DNA of 43,901 nucleotides from Bacteroidota bacterium (GCA_009909035.1 JAAAOB010000168.1:1-43901); one strand, 5' to 3'. Positions 25,437 to 34,228 are shown, counted from the stretch's first letter. The notes: a model not told the origin generated them from the sequence alone. Made by a program: numbers and translations.

Positions 25437-26366
25437 TTATCGCTTCTTGCTTCCCGTGGCATTCATCTGGTACCGATACACGTTGTCACTCCCTGTTATG
25501 AAAAGGTGCTTTAAATCCTCGCCACCCCAGCCGAGATTGGTGATCTGCTCTTCAAATTCAATTAATTGGAGCCGGTTCCCCTCCTCATCAAAGATAATAA
25601 GACCCTGCGGTCCTGTGGTATAAAGATTTCCTTCTTCATCTGTTTCCATACCGTCCGCCGCTCCCATTCCGCTGCCCATCTCCCCAATATTAGCAAATAC
25701 TGTTGGTGAATTCGGAGTTCCACCTTCGTCTACTTCAAAGGCAAGGATGTTACCGGTCCCCGAATCGTTTACATATAAAACCGTTTCTTCGGAATTAAAC
25801 ACAATTCCATTGGGGTACTCAAACTCATCATAAATGACGGATAGATCGCCATCCGGAGGCAGCATATACACGCCGCTGAAATCAAGCTCGCGTTCCTCTT
25901 CATCCACACCAAACGGTGGATCCGTAAAAAAAATGGTGCCATTGGAGTGCACGGCAAGATCGTTCGGGCTGTTTAGTCGCTGGCCTTCATAATTATCAAC
26001 AACTACACTGACATCCCCCTCAGCCGTTAGTCGTGATACCCGCCCTTCATGCTGAGCGAGCAGAATGGAGCCGTCAATATCCGCTTCGATGCCATTTGAA
26101 TTTCCGCTGGGCTCCAGGTATACATCCACTCCTTCCTGCTCCGACCATCGATAGACACGGTTCGCAGGAATATCACTAAAAAGCAGGTATCCATCAGGGT
26201 GCCAGTACGGACCTTCTGTAAATTCATAGGGACCGGCGATGATCTCCGGTTCTTCTCCATCAATGAACAGAGAACCAGACACTTCCTGTTGCTGATCTTC
26301 CTGAGCACAGGAAAAAAGAAAAAATGAGAGAAATAACATGACGAAAGCAGGCAGTAGTTTATTCAT
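25437..26366 (-). CDS. SMP-30/gluconolactonase-like lipoprotein
   Basis: This 309-aa lipoprotein has the signal MNKLLPAFVMLFLSFFLFSC with lipobox cysteine C20. It then has a 6-bladed propeller of the SMP-30/gluconolaconase (LRE) family, which hydrolyses sugar lactones in a metal-dependent way. Residues at the family's metal positions, judged by motif, are E51 (FTEGPYWHPDG), N186 (YPNGIVFNSEE) and D238 (GAADGMETDEEGNLY); LNSPNDLAVHSNG is the usual substrate-side loop. The exported location suggests action on sugars taken up from outside, though many family members have other lactone or organophosphate activity. The gene stands alone, with a promoter candidate 33 bases upstream. Confidence 0.88.
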   Translation of the reverse strand: MNKLLPAFVMLFLSFFLFSCAQEDQQQEVSGSLFIDGEEPEIIAGPYEFTEGPYWHPDGYLLFSDIPANRVYRWSEQEGVDVYLEPSGNSNGIEADIDGSILLAQHEGRVSRLTAEGDVSVVVDNYEGQRLNSPNDLAVHSNGTIFFTDPPFGVDEEERELDFSGVYMLPPDGDLSVIYDEFEYPNGIVFNSEETVLYVNDSGTGNILAFEVDEGGTPNSPTVFANIGEMGSGMGAADGMETDEEGNLYTTGPQGLIIFDEEGNRLQLIEFEEQITNLGWGGEDLKHLFITGSDNVYRYQMNATGSKKR

Positions 26367-26399
26367 TGTAGTAGCTTGATTAGGTTAATTTACGTTGGA

Positions 26400-26407
26400 T
26401 AAATATA
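26400..26407 (-). promoter_or_regulatory. TATATTTA promoter candidate for the SMP-30-like gene
   Basis: On the minus strand, GAATTGTG is followed by TATATTTA, which fits the -7 pattern TAnnTTTG except for the last base. It lies 33 bases before the start codon. No standard -33 element was found. Confidence 0.4.
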
Positions 26408-26490
26408 CACAATTCTCAATTTACGTTAGAGTGGGTGAGAATTAAAGAAATTATACAAAATTAAAATTTTGTATAAATTAGTTGAAAAGA

Positions 26491-27176
26491 GGCTCTATCT
26501 TGTTTTGTGTGGGTAGAATAAGATCAATGGTCCTTCCCTATTCTTTCTCCTGATACTTTTTGACGTCAACTCTGCTAAAGCAGGACTAAAAGAAGAAAGT
26601 ATCCAAAATCACGCCTGTGGCAGTGATGTCGTGTTCACTCCAACCGCCCGCAGGCGTTGGAATGGCTCGCTCGGACCTGCCATTCGAATCAGTCGGCTGA
26701 CTGAGTAGAATGGGGTTTTGCGACACCACGTAACACCCCTCCCTCCGCCAGCTGGCGGAGTACTCCCCTCGAGGGGAGATTAGCAATGGTCCATAGCTCT
26801 TATTGCTTGTAATCAAAGATCCCACCGCTCATCTTTTGAACGCGAAGCGATAAGCTATTTACACCCAATCCCATACGCTCGGCAGAACCTACCCGCCTCG
26901 TACCGTTACTATTAAATCCGTAAAATAAAGTATCCCCATAAAATCGTTTTCAAGCCAAAACGGTTCTCTGAAAATTTTCTTTTTTATTTAATTGTAACGG
27001 CACTCGCTCACAATTCCAAGGCTGGTAGGATCGGGGATTATAAGACTTTCAAATCCTTTACAAGATATCCTTCGCGGGTGGTTCATGACGCCTGTCCCGA
27101 CAGCTTTTTGAATCGGGGCATCAGGACAAAATAAACAGGTCATTTTAAATTTACCCACACAAAACAAGATAGAGCC
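26491..27176. mobile_element. non-autonomous ISL3-like element, 686 bases
   Basis: The element is bounded by perfect 25-base inverted repeats (26491-26515 and 27152-27176) starting GGCTCTATCTTGTTTTGTGT. It is flanked by near-identical 8-base sequences, TGAAAAGA on the left and TGAAAGGA on the right. Ends beginning GGCTCTT and 8-base target duplications are typical of the ISL3 family, which is the basis of the call. No transposase is encoded. Inside are two adjacent perfect palindromes, CTCCGCCAGCTGGCGGAG (26743-26760) and CTCCCCTCGAGGGGAG (26763-26778). The AT-rich island starts directly to its right. Confidence 0.7.
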
Positions 27177-27463
27177 TGAAAGGAGATTTGCAGAAGCGAT
27201 CAATATACAAATTTTGACATTTACTGTCGTATTTTTTCCCGCTTTGCTACGCGTATATGCTGATTTTTATTGTATAGATATGACCTTAGTTAAGATCAAA
27301 AATAAAGTTTTTGTAAAACCTTCTGAGATAATTCGAAACCTTTTAGAATCGATTTATTTGTAGAGATGAAGTTGTGTGAAAATCGATTATTTCAGTTAAC
27401 AAAATATTTTGAAATTTTATATATATATTCGATTAAGCATTCAATAATTAACAAAAAGTTACT

Positions 27464-27712
27464 ATGAAATCATTTAAAGATAGATCTTTATCCGGTAAAT
27501 TCTTTATTCCAATCCTTTATTTAATTTCTGGATTATTTTCTGGAATAATTTATAATCAACCCGTAGAAGCTGAATCCAGTTGTCCTCAAACTGCATGTAA
27601 CGGAGATGATTGCGAATTTTTTGGTAATATGACAAGATGTGTTTTTGATCATCCAACCTCTTCCGATTGTAATAGTGCAATACCTTGTAATCCGAGTCCA
27701 GTAGAAGATTAA
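27464..27712 (+). CDS. small secreted six-cysteine peptide (NVEALA-like)
   Basis: This 82-aa precursor has a basic start (MKSFKDRSLSGK), one hydrophobic helix (about 13-29) and then NQPVEAES at 31-38. Cleavage after VEA would release a mature peptide of about 46 residues. That part has six cysteines (C40, C45, C50, C59, C69, C75) and is acidic. The hydrophobic helix followed by a VEA-type cleavage region and a cysteine-bearing tail recalls the NVEALA peptides of Bacteroidota. Those are typically encoded next to 6-bladed propeller proteins, and such a gene follows here after 37 bases. Function is unknown for the family; three disulfides are plausible. The ATG lacks an obvious Shine-Dalgarno site. 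Confidence 0.7.
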   Translation: MKSFKDRSLSGKFFIPILYLISGLFSGIIYNQPVEAESSCPQTACNGDDCEFFGNMTRCVFDHPTSSDCNSAIPCNPSPVED

Positions 27713-27749
27713 TATCAGAAGGTTATACTATTTTAAATTCTGGAGTTAA

Positions 27750-28946
27750 ATGAATTTATCTAATGCGCAGATATTATTTAGCAAATGGAATCAACGTTCA
27801 ATTCTGCTGATTACAGTATTCATTTTTTTCGGTTTTGCCTGTCAAGAAAATAGAAAATTTGAATACCATCCAAAGTTGGAAAATATACCTTATGCAGATC
27901 GTGTTACAAATTCTATCAGTAAAGAAAAGAGTTCTGAAATTCTAAATGAGCAGTTGCCTGATTATCTTATAAATTTCAGAAAATTTTTAGAATCACCAAA
28001 TCAGTTTAATGAACAAATACTTGAACTATACATTCAAAGTATTGATCGCCTGGAAGTCGAAGCAATAAACGAAAATTCATTACTAATGCTCGATTTTCGA
28101 AAACGGCTTAGCCAAATTGATCTGATCCGTGGGAAATCAACGTCTGTTGCATCTCAAGGTCGGGGACCAGGTGAATTAATGGGAGCAAGAGAAATGAAAA
28201 AAGTTGGGGATTTTGTTTATATCTTAAACTCCGATCTACGAATTTCGATATTTGACTGTAAAAACATTCCGTGCCTCCATCAACAAACCATTCCGATAAA
28301 AAATGCCGTATCCTCAATAGATAAGGTAGAGGATTCGACTTTTGTTGTGATTTCTACGGAAAGAAGATCTGGTGAACCGGTATTAGAAAACCAGGAAGAA
28401 TACCAAATAAGGCCACTAAAAATCCTTGACAAACTGAATAATACGGTGCAGGAATTTGGTCTGGCTTATGATACGAAAGGTCATTGGATGCTCGAACGCC
28501 CAATGATTGATTACGGAACTGTCCTTTTTGACCGTAAACGCGAACAATTCATTGTAATATTTGAAAGGTTCCCATTTATTTATATTTACAATAAACAATT
28601 TAAGCTTGATACCCTGTTAAGGATTGAATCATTTATAATCGGCAAACAAAAATACTGGCCGGATACCGGTAGACTTAGAACCATTCAGAACGATCATAGC
28701 CTTATTAAAACTGTACGGATTTTTGACAACAAATATTTGTTAGTTAAGGTAAATACAAAGAAAGACTACGCTCACGAAGACAATTCTCTTAAAAACTACC
28801 AGTACGACTATTATGCCGTTAATCTTACCACTTTTGAATCATATTATCTTGGTCAAATAAGCATGAATCAAGAATTTGATCTTTTCATTACAAAATACGG
28901 TGTATTATATGCTAAAAATGATAATATTAAATGGACAAATCTATAA
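27750..28946 (+). CDS. 6-bladed beta-propeller lipoprotein
   Basis: The 398-aa product has a long basic N-terminus, a hydrophobic segment and a lipobox FGFAC with C31, so it is a lipoprotein. The core carries GRGPGEL (137-143), the hallmark of the 6-bladed beta-propeller family (BF3270/TolB-like) of Bacteroidota. It is followed by blade-like repeats such as VGDFVYILNSDLRISIFD. Function within the family is not established; such proteins are often found beside NVEALA-type peptides. The start is supported by GGAG four bases before the ATG at 27750. Its stop lies within a few bases of the next gene, so the two are coupled. Codon use is AT-rich, like the rest of the island. Confidence 0.78.
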   Translation: MNLSNAQILFSKWNQRSILLITVFIFFGFACQENRKFEYHPKLENIPYADRVTNSISKEKSSEILNEQLPDYLINFRKFLESPNQFNEQILELYIQSIDRLEVEAINENSLLMLDFRKRLSQIDLIRGKSTSVASQGRGPGELMGAREMKKVGDFVYILNSDLRISIFDCKNIPCLHQQTIPIKNAVSSIDKVEDSTFVVISTERRSGEPVLENQEEYQIRPLKILDKLNNTVQEFGLAYDTKGHWMLERPMIDYGTVLFDRKREQFIVIFERFPFIYIYNKQFKLDTLLRIESFIIGKQKYWPDTGRLRTIQNDHSLIKTVRIFDNKYLLVKVNTKKDYAHEDNSLKNYQYDYYAVNLTTFESYYLGQISMNQEFDLFITKYGVLYAKNDNIKWTNL

Positions 28947-29521
28947 TAATGATTTATGAAAATAATTTATTAAATACATTTTTTTATACAATCATATTTA
29001 TAATTGGTTTTATTATTTCATTATTGCTCTTTTCAACTAATGAGATCGAAAAAAACACATTTAATGGAGAGGGAAAATTCATTAATTTAGTTTTCATAGG
29101 TTCGCAGAATTGCCCAGTTTCAAACAATGATGAGGAATTGATCTTTCAGATAAATGAGATCAAAGACCTATTAAATGAAAAAGCTAAACAAAATGATCTG
29201 GAATTATTTAGTACTGGTGTATCCACAAGTGTAAATGTTGCAGAATCTTATAGTTATTTAAATGAGATTGGAAATTTTGATCAAATAATTGTTGGATTAG
29301 GCTGGAATAACATTGGAATTGAAAAATATATATGGGATAAATTTCAAGGATTACCTGTGACTCCACAATTATTAATTACCAAAATAGATTACGAGATTTT
29401 AGAAGGTACAGAAACTGGTTTTATCGAAAACAATGAAATAGTTCTTAAGAGATTGAGTGGGAAAGATGAAATTCATAGATTTTATGAAAAATTTAGCCAC
29501 AAAAATATATCGTTGTTTTAA
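28931..29521 (+). CDS. membrane-anchored thioredoxin-like protein
   Basis: This protein of up to 196 aa has an N-terminal hydrophobic anchor (about 15-34). An outward-facing domain follows with a thioredoxin-like order: a strand FINLVFIGSQNCPVSN (50-65), a helix, and GLPVTPQLLI (140-149), in which the T-P pair occupies the cis-proline place. Only one cysteine of the active-site type (C61 in NCPVS) is present, so ordinary disulfide exchange through CxxC is not possible. The start is uncertain: ATG at 28931 overlaps the propeller gene by 16 bases, and ATG at 28949 starts just after its stop. It may act on the cysteine-rich peptide encoded two genes upstream, but this is inference. Confidence 0.65.
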   Translation: MDKSIIMIYENNLLNTFFYTIIFIIGFIISLLLFSTNEIEKNTFNGEGKFINLVFIGSQNCPVSNNDEELIFQINEIKDLLNEKAKQNDLELFSTGVSTSVNVAESYSYLNEIGNFDQIIVGLGWNNIGIEKYIWDKFQGLPVTPQLLITKIDYEILEGTETGFIENNEIVLKRLSGKDEIHRFYEKFSHKNISLF

Positions 29522-29578
29522 ATCAATTAAGGTAAACCTTTAACAATACCGATACTGACTGCAAAGGCAAAGGTGCAT

Positions 29579-30754
29579 TCAGGCAAACACATCTTTAATT
29601 TTTGAAAAGAACCCTTTCTCCCGGTCTTTGGCGCTTTCCGGGTCGAAATGATCGTTGCCTCGCAAGGCTTCAATGTGCTTTTTCTCTTCCTGTGAAAGAT
29701 CTTTTGGAACATAAATTTTCACATTGATAAACTGATCGCCGGTGCCTGAGTTGTTGAGTCCTTTGATTCCTCTCTCCTTCATACGCAACAGCTTTCCGGG
29801 CTGTGTGCCTCGTTCAATCTTCACCTTGGCCTTCCCTTTCAAGGTGGGGACTTCCACTTGTGTACCCAGCACGGCATCCGGAATACTGAGCATCAGATCA
29901 TAATAGATATCATCACCGTCTCGCTTAAAATGCTTGTGCTCTTTCTCTTCAATAAGCACAATGAGATCGCCCGGCTCGCCGCCGCGAACACCAGCATTTC
30001 CCTGGCGGCGGAGGGTAATATAGTTTCCATTGGAAACGCCTGACGGGATATTCATTTTCACTTTCTCTTCGCCTTTAATACGGCCTTCACCCCGGCATTT
30101 GCTGCACTTGTTACGAATGATGCGGCCTTCGCCCCGGCAATCCGGGCAGGGTTGAACATTAACAAATTGCCCGAACATGGTTTTCGATACCTGCCGTACT
30201 TCGCCCATGCCGTTGCATGTGCTGCACGTTTCAAAATCGGAATCTGTTTCGGCTCCGGTTCCGCCGCACTCATCGCACGATCTGTATTTTTTTACCTTCA
30301 ATGTTTTTTCAACACCTTCGGCAATCTCCTCAAGCGTAAGAGAGACGCTCAGCTTCATGTCGGCACCGGGCTGTCCACGGCTTTTTCTTCTGCGGCTCCG
30401 TCCTCTGGACCGGCCGCCGCCAAACGGGTCGCCGCCACCAAAAATATCGCCGCCAAAAATGTCACTGAACCGGCTGAAGATATCTTCAAAGTCTGCGTTG
30501 CCGTAATTTGCGCCGCCAAATCCGCCGCCATTCATGCCGGCGTGACCAAATTGATCGTACTGCTGGCGTTTTTCCGGATCCCTCAGGACCTCGTACGCTT
30601 CTGAAGCCTCCTTGAATTTCTTTTCGGCCTGCTCATCCCCTTTATTCCTGTCAGGGTGATACTTCATCGCAAGCTTTCGATAGGCCTTCTTGAGTTCAGC
30701 TTCCGATGCGCCTTTCTCTACACCTAATACGTCGTAATAATCTCGTTTTGACAT
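29579..30754 (-). CDS. dnaJ: chaperone protein DnaJ
   Basis: DnaJ delivers unfolded proteins to DnaK and stimulates its ATPase. The 391-aa product has the J domain with HPD at 33-35, a glycine/phenylalanine-rich linker (about 75-115) and a basic stretch ([13 protein letters not shown]). The four zinc motifs are C160xxC163, C177xxC180, C203xxC206 and C217xxC220. The C-terminal substrate-binding domains follow. All zinc cysteines are present, so it is a full type I DnaJ. It starts 8 bases after grpE. A three-gene island converges on its 3' end. Length is typical. Confidence 0.97.
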   Translation of the reverse strand: MSKRDYYDVLGVEKGASEAELKKAYRKLAMKYHPDRNKGDEQAEKKFKEASEAYEVLRDPEKRQQYDQFGHAGMNGGGFGGANYGNADFEDIFSRFSDIFGGDIFGGGDPFGGGRSRGRSRRRKSRGQPGADMKLSVSLTLEEIAEGVEKTLKVKKYRSCDECGGTGAETDSDFETCSTCNGMGEVRQVSKTMFGQFVNVQPCPDCRGEGRIIRNKCSKCRGEGRIKGEEKVKMNIPSGVSNGNYITLRRQGNAGVRGGEPGDLIVLIEEKEHKHFKRDGDDIYYDLMLSIPDAVLGTQVEVPTLKGKAKVKIERGTQPGKLLRMKERGIKGLNNSGTGDQFINVKIYVPKDLSQEEKKHIEALRGNDHFDPESAKDREKGFFSKIKDVFA

Positions 30755-30762
30755 AAACTAAT

Positions 30763-31353
30763 TTATTCGCTTACAATTACTTTTGCGTGTCGAAGGGTTT
30801 TCTCGTCGATTTTATACCCATTTTCGAGAACTTGAAGTACCGTGCCGCTTTCTACGGAATCATCATCCGGCTTTTGTCTCAGCATGGCATCATGGAGATC
30901 CACATTAAATGGAACACCAGATTCATCAATTCGCTCCACCCCATATTTCTCCAGGACATCTTCAAATTTCTTGGCCACCATTTGAATACCGTCAAAATAG
31001 GTGGGTTCAGCCTCGGCTTGTTCCATCGCGTCAAGCGTTCTCAGCAGATCATCATAAACCGGCAGAAAAGATTCAACGGCCGTTTCACGAGCTTTTTGGT
31101 AGGTCTGGACCCGCTCACGCTCAAGACGTTTGCGCATGTTTTCCATTTCAGCCGCTTTCCTCAGCTGGGTATCTTTTACGGATTGAATTTCGTTCTTTAG
31201 TTCTTCAATCTGCTCTTCCTGCTGCTGAATCCGTTCCTGCTGCTCCTTCAGAAGATCGGTGTCTTCGGTATGTTCATCCATTTCTTGAGCTTTTAGCTCG
31301 TCTGCAGACATATCTTTCTCATCAACAGTCTGCTTGTCTTCGTTGTTGTTCAT
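30763..31353 (-). CDS. grpE: GrpE nucleotide exchange factor
   Basis: GrpE is the ADP-release factor for DnaK. The 196-aa product has an acidic N-terminus, a long coiled coil (about 35-90: QEEQIEELKNEIQSVKDTQL) and a beta domain. The family signature is spread over the C-terminal half, VPFNVDLHDAMLRQKPDDD. I chose the ATG at 31351-31353; an ATG 17 codons earlier adds hydrophobic residues (MPLIMQMPKFLNFDFNF) not expected in GrpE. It is followed by dnaJ after 8 bases. dnaK itself is not in view, and hrcA, which often precedes grpE, is not present. Confidence 0.95.
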   Translation of the reverse strand: MNNNEDKQTVDEKDMSADELKAQEMDEHTEDTDLLKEQQERIQQQEEQIEELKNEIQSVKDTQLRKAAEMENMRKRLERERVQTYQKARETAVESFLPVYDDLLRTLDAMEQAEAEPTYFDGIQMVAKKFEDVLEKYGVERIDESGVPFNVDLHDAMLRQKPDDDSVESGTVLQVLENGYKIDEKTLRHAKVIVSE

Positions 31354-31472
31354 AAAATTAAAATCGAAATTTAAAAACTTTGGCATTTGCATAATTAAAG
31401 GCAAATAACATGCCAGAGTGATGTGTTTAGGTATAACGTGACAATCTTTCGTTTGAAAGCTCTTTCGTTTGA

Positions 31473-31856
31473 TTATTCCCCTTCAAAGAAAAATTCAATC
31501 ATATTTCCGTCGGGATCAGATGCAAAAACAAACCGGCCCTTTTTCCTGTTCGCGGGTCCGCTCAAAATTGTAACTTCATTTTGACGAAGATATTTCGCCA
31601 TTTCATCAACCTCTTCCGGCGAGTTAAGGTAAAACCCGATATGGTCTACCCGAAAATCTCTTGAATTCGGATCATAACTGGTTTCCGCTTCCACGATTAC
31701 AAGCGTATCTTCGTCGCCAATTTTATAGACAGCCATACTCTGGCCCATTTTCCGAACAAGTTCAAATCCAAGAATGTCGCCGTAAAACTCCTCGGAGCGC
31801 TCAATTTCGTTTACACGGATTGTCATGTGGTTGATTCCCGAAGGATTAAAATCCAT
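31473..31856 (-). CDS. VOC-superfamily protein (glyoxalase-like)
   Basis: This 127-aa protein consists of two beta-alpha-beta-beta-beta units of the vicinal oxygen chelate fold. Likely metal ligands are H10 (INHMTIRV), H72 (VDHIGFYL) and E121 (NMIEFFFE). FASDPDGNMIEFF is a typical C-terminal signature of glyoxalase, fosfomycin-resistance and dioxygenase relatives; the actual substrate cannot be told from the sequence. It is divergent from rsmI, with 98 bases between the starts, and lies 119 bases downstream of the grpE start on the same strand. Confidence 0.85.
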   Translation of the reverse strand: MDFNPSGINHMTIRVNEIERSEEFYGDILGFELVRKMGQSMAVYKIGDEDTLVIVEAETSYDPNSRDFRVDHIGFYLNSPEEVDEMAKYLRQNEVTILSGPANRKKGRFVFASDPDGNMIEFFFEGE

Positions 31857-31954
31857 AAGACTGTTGATTTAAAAGTTTGTTGTTTATTCTGACAATAAAC
31901 TACGAGTTTTGCTATTATCTTTTAAGATTAATTTCTCATTGATTACCCGTAATT

Positions 31955-32638
31955 TTGTCTACCCTATATATCGTGGCTACGCCCATTGGAAACCTATCGG
32001 ATTTTTCGCCCAGGGCTGTCAATATTCTGAACTCCGTCGATCAAATTGCGTGCGAGGATACACGCACGTCATCGGTTCTGCTCCAGCACTACCAAATAGA
32101 AAAACCGACGTTTTCGTTTCATCAACACAATGAGCACCATAAGGTAAAGCATCTCATCAATTTACTGAACGGCGGTAGTAGCGTTGCAATTATCAGCGAT
32201 GCCGGCATGCCGGGTATATCTGACCCTGGATTTCTGGCTACCCGTGCGGCTCATCAGCAGGGGCACACAGTGTCCGCAATTCCAGGCCCTGATGCGGCAA
32301 CGACAGCCCTGGCGGCAAGCGGCCTGCCAAGCGACCGCTACATCTACGAGGGGTTTTTACCTCCTAAAAAAGGTCGCGAGACTCGTATCCGGCAAATAGC
32401 AGACGCCGACCTGACCAGCGTAATTTATGTAAGCCCGCACAAGCTTGTCCGCTTTTTAGAACGACTGTCGACGTTTGCAGAACCGGATCGTTTTGTGTGT
32501 GTGGCCCGTGAACTCACAAAGAAATTCGAGGAGATTCAGCGCGGTTCTCTGGACTCGTTAACAAAAGAGTGGCAACATCGCGATGCGGTAAAGGGAGAAA
32601 TTGTTGTTATCGTAGCTGGAAAAACCTATTCGGAATAG
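31955..32638 (+). CDS. rsmI: 16S rRNA 2'-O-methyltransferase RsmI
   Basis: RsmI methylates the 2'-O of C1402 in 16S rRNA. The 227-aa product starts MSTLYIVATPIGNLSDFSPR from a TTG codon at 31955-31957, which fits the family start precisely; no in-frame ATG is available before it. ACEDTRTSSVLL (about 32-43), ISDAGMPGISDPG (about 80-92) and YEGFLPPKKGRE are characteristic SAM-binding and family segments. The stop is directly followed by the lnt ATG, so the two are co-translated. Length is slightly below the usual 280 aa because the C-terminal extra domain of the E. coli protein is lacking. Confidence 0.95.
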   Translation: MSTLYIVATPIGNLSDFSPRAVNILNSVDQIACEDTRTSSVLLQHYQIEKPTFSFHQHNEHHKVKHLINLLNGGSSVAIISDAGMPGISDPGFLATRAAHQQGHTVSAIPGPDAATTALAASGLPSDRYIYEGFLPPKKGRETRIRQIADADLTSVIYVSPHKLVRFLERLSTFAEPDRFVCVARELTKKFEEIQRGSLDSLTKEWQHRDAVKGEIVVIVAGKTYSE

Positions 32639-34189
32639 ATGAAAAACAGTCAACTTTGGAACCGGCCCTGGGCACTTTCTCTTCTATCAGCCATCTTGCT
32701 GTGGCTCTCATTTCCTCCGTATAATCTCGGACTGCTGCAAATTCCCGCATTTGTGCTGCTGTTCAGACTTTCTGTCATTAGCGTGTCAGTTCGCCAGATG
32801 ATTTACTTTGCCTACCCGTCGTTTGTTCTCTGGAACCTGTTAACGACCTACTGGCTTATGATGGCAACTGTGACAGGAGGCATAGCTGCTATTGTTGCAA
32901 ACGCTGCCCTGATGCTGTTGCCTCTCTGGCTGATCCGGAAACTGTTTTTAAGCAGGATGAACCCAATTGCCGCCGCTTTTGTGGCCGCTGCCGCCTGGGT
33001 AAGCTACGAATTTTTACACCATCAGTGGGACCTGGCCTGGCCGTGGCTTACCCTTGGCAATGCATGGTCGAACCTGACCGGGGTGATCCAGTATATATCC
33101 GTTACCGGAGTATGGGGCGTCAGTTTTTGGGTTGTTTTTTCGGCTGCACTTGCGTATCAATCGATTGCAACCAATTCAAAAGCAGTATTGAATAGCTCGG
33201 CCATCATTTTTTTTGCGTTTCCGGTCTTCTCTGCCCTTGCAATGATCAATATAGAGCAGCCAACCGACAGACCGATTGATGTGGTAATTGTTCAGCCCAA
33301 CTCCGACTCCTACCAGCGGTATGGAGGGTACAGCTCACTTGACGATCTTGTATCGCACCTGCTGAACCTGTCGAACCAGGCCAGGAGCGATTCTACCGAC
33401 CTCATCATCTGGCCGGAAAATGCACTGGATGCTACCATCACACTTCAAAATCGACATATCGTCAGGATTCAGGACAGCCTCAGAGCGTGGAATACCGAAT
33501 TAATTACGGGTAGCGGCTATTTAAAATACTACCCCGAAAACCGCGTGCCGTCACTCACACGCGGCGATCATAATGGCCGCCATTTTAACGTCTACAACGC
33601 GGCTTTCCATCTCCACAGCCGCAGAGAACCTGCTGTATACGAAAAAGGGCGGCTTGTGCCGGTTGTTGAGCGGTTCCCGTTTGTACAATTTTTCAACACC
33701 ATCGATTACTACGGGTGGCTAAACTGGGGCGGCCTGATGAATTACGGATTAGGCAACGAAGCCACAGTTTTTGAGATTGACGATGGAACGACCCCGGCGC
33801 TCATCTGTTACGATTCCGTTTTCCCGGGATGGGTCAATCAATTCGTGGGTAATGGAGCCGATTTTCTAACGATCGTTACCAACGACGGCTGGTGGGGAGA
33901 TTCGGCAGGCCATGTTCAGCATTTTGCCTACGCGCGCCTTCGGGCTATTGAGCAGAGGCGATGGATTGCGCGTTCGGCCAATAATGGGATTTCAGGAGTG
34001 TTATCACCTGACGGAAAAATACAGCTCGAAACCGATTTCTGGGTTGAAGAGGCGTTTGAATATCGACTCTATAGATCAGATCATAAAACGTTCTACGCAC
34101 GGTTTGGCGACTGGCTGCCCATCCTTATGCTGGTTGTCGCCTCTGGCGGGATGGTCTTCGTATATTTTAGACCCCGCCAAAACAACTAA
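32639..34189 (+). CDS. lnt: apolipoprotein N-acyltransferase
   Basis: Lnt adds the third acyl chain to bacterial lipoproteins at the periplasmic side of the inner membrane. The 516-aa product has about six N-terminal membrane helices, then the nitrilase-like domain, then a C-terminal helix. The catalytic triad is present: E260 (IIWPENALD), K336 (YEKGRLVPVVERFPF) and C390 (LICYDSVFPG). Length is normal. It begins directly after the rsmI stop and ends 39 bases before the convergent sprA stop. Lipoproteins in this window (SMP-30-like, propeller) are possible substrates. Confidence 0.95.
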   Translation: MKNSQLWNRPWALSLLSAILLWLSFPPYNLGLLQIPAFVLLFRLSVISVSVRQMIYFAYPSFVLWNLLTTYWLMMATVTGGIAAIVANAALMLLPLWLIRKLFLSRMNPIAAAFVAAAAWVSYEFLHHQWDLAWPWLTLGNAWSNLTGVIQYISVTGVWGVSFWVVFSAALAYQSIATNSKAVLNSSAIIFFAFPVFSALAMINIEQPTDRPIDVVIVQPNSDSYQRYGGYSSLDDLVSHLLNLSNQARSDSTDLIIWPENALDATITLQNRHIVRIQDSLRAWNTELITGSGYLKYYPENRVPSLTRGDHNGRHFNVYNAAFHLHSRREPAVYEKGRLVPVVERFPFVQFFNTIDYYGWLNWGGLMNYGLGNEATVFEIDDGTTPALICYDSVFPGWVNQFVGNGADFLTIVTNDGWWGDSAGHVQHFAYARLRAIEQRRWIARSANNGISGVLSPDGKIQLETDFWVEEAFEYRLYRSDHKTFYARFGDWLPILMLVVASGGMVFVYFRPRQNN

Positions 34190-34228
34190 TCTTCGCCTCT
34201 CCCCCGTTACGGCCGGAGTTCTCTTGGA

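Larger units (their letters stand above)
26367..27463. other. 1.1-kb spacer, mostly an ISL3-like element
   Basis: No gene is supported. From the left it contains the promoter candidate of the SMP-30-like gene, an AT-rich palindrome TTATACAAAATT with its complement (26451-26476), the 686-base element described separately (26491-27176), and an AT-rich leader (27185-27463) before the six-cysteine peptide gene. Short open frames in the element show no transposase features. Confidence 0.7.
27178..29530. other. AT-rich island, probably acquired
   Basis: Base composition changes sharply here. The sequence is rich in A and T in both coding and non-coding parts, and codons ending in A or T dominate, unlike the genes on either side. 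The change starts at the right end of the ISL3-like element and ends before dnaJ. The island holds three genes in one direction: peptide, propeller lipoprotein and thioredoxin-like protein. Transfer from another lineage is inferred from composition only. Confidence 0.7.

Noticed and set aside
26586..26825. 79-aa minus-strand frame inside the ISL3-like element as a transposase remnant
   Set aside because: No DDE or zinc-finger features and it crosses two palindromes, so it was not called as a gene or pseudogene.
29527..29712. 61-aa minus-strand frame at the dnaJ 3' end
   Set aside because: It overlaps the dnaJ coding end in another frame and has no family features.
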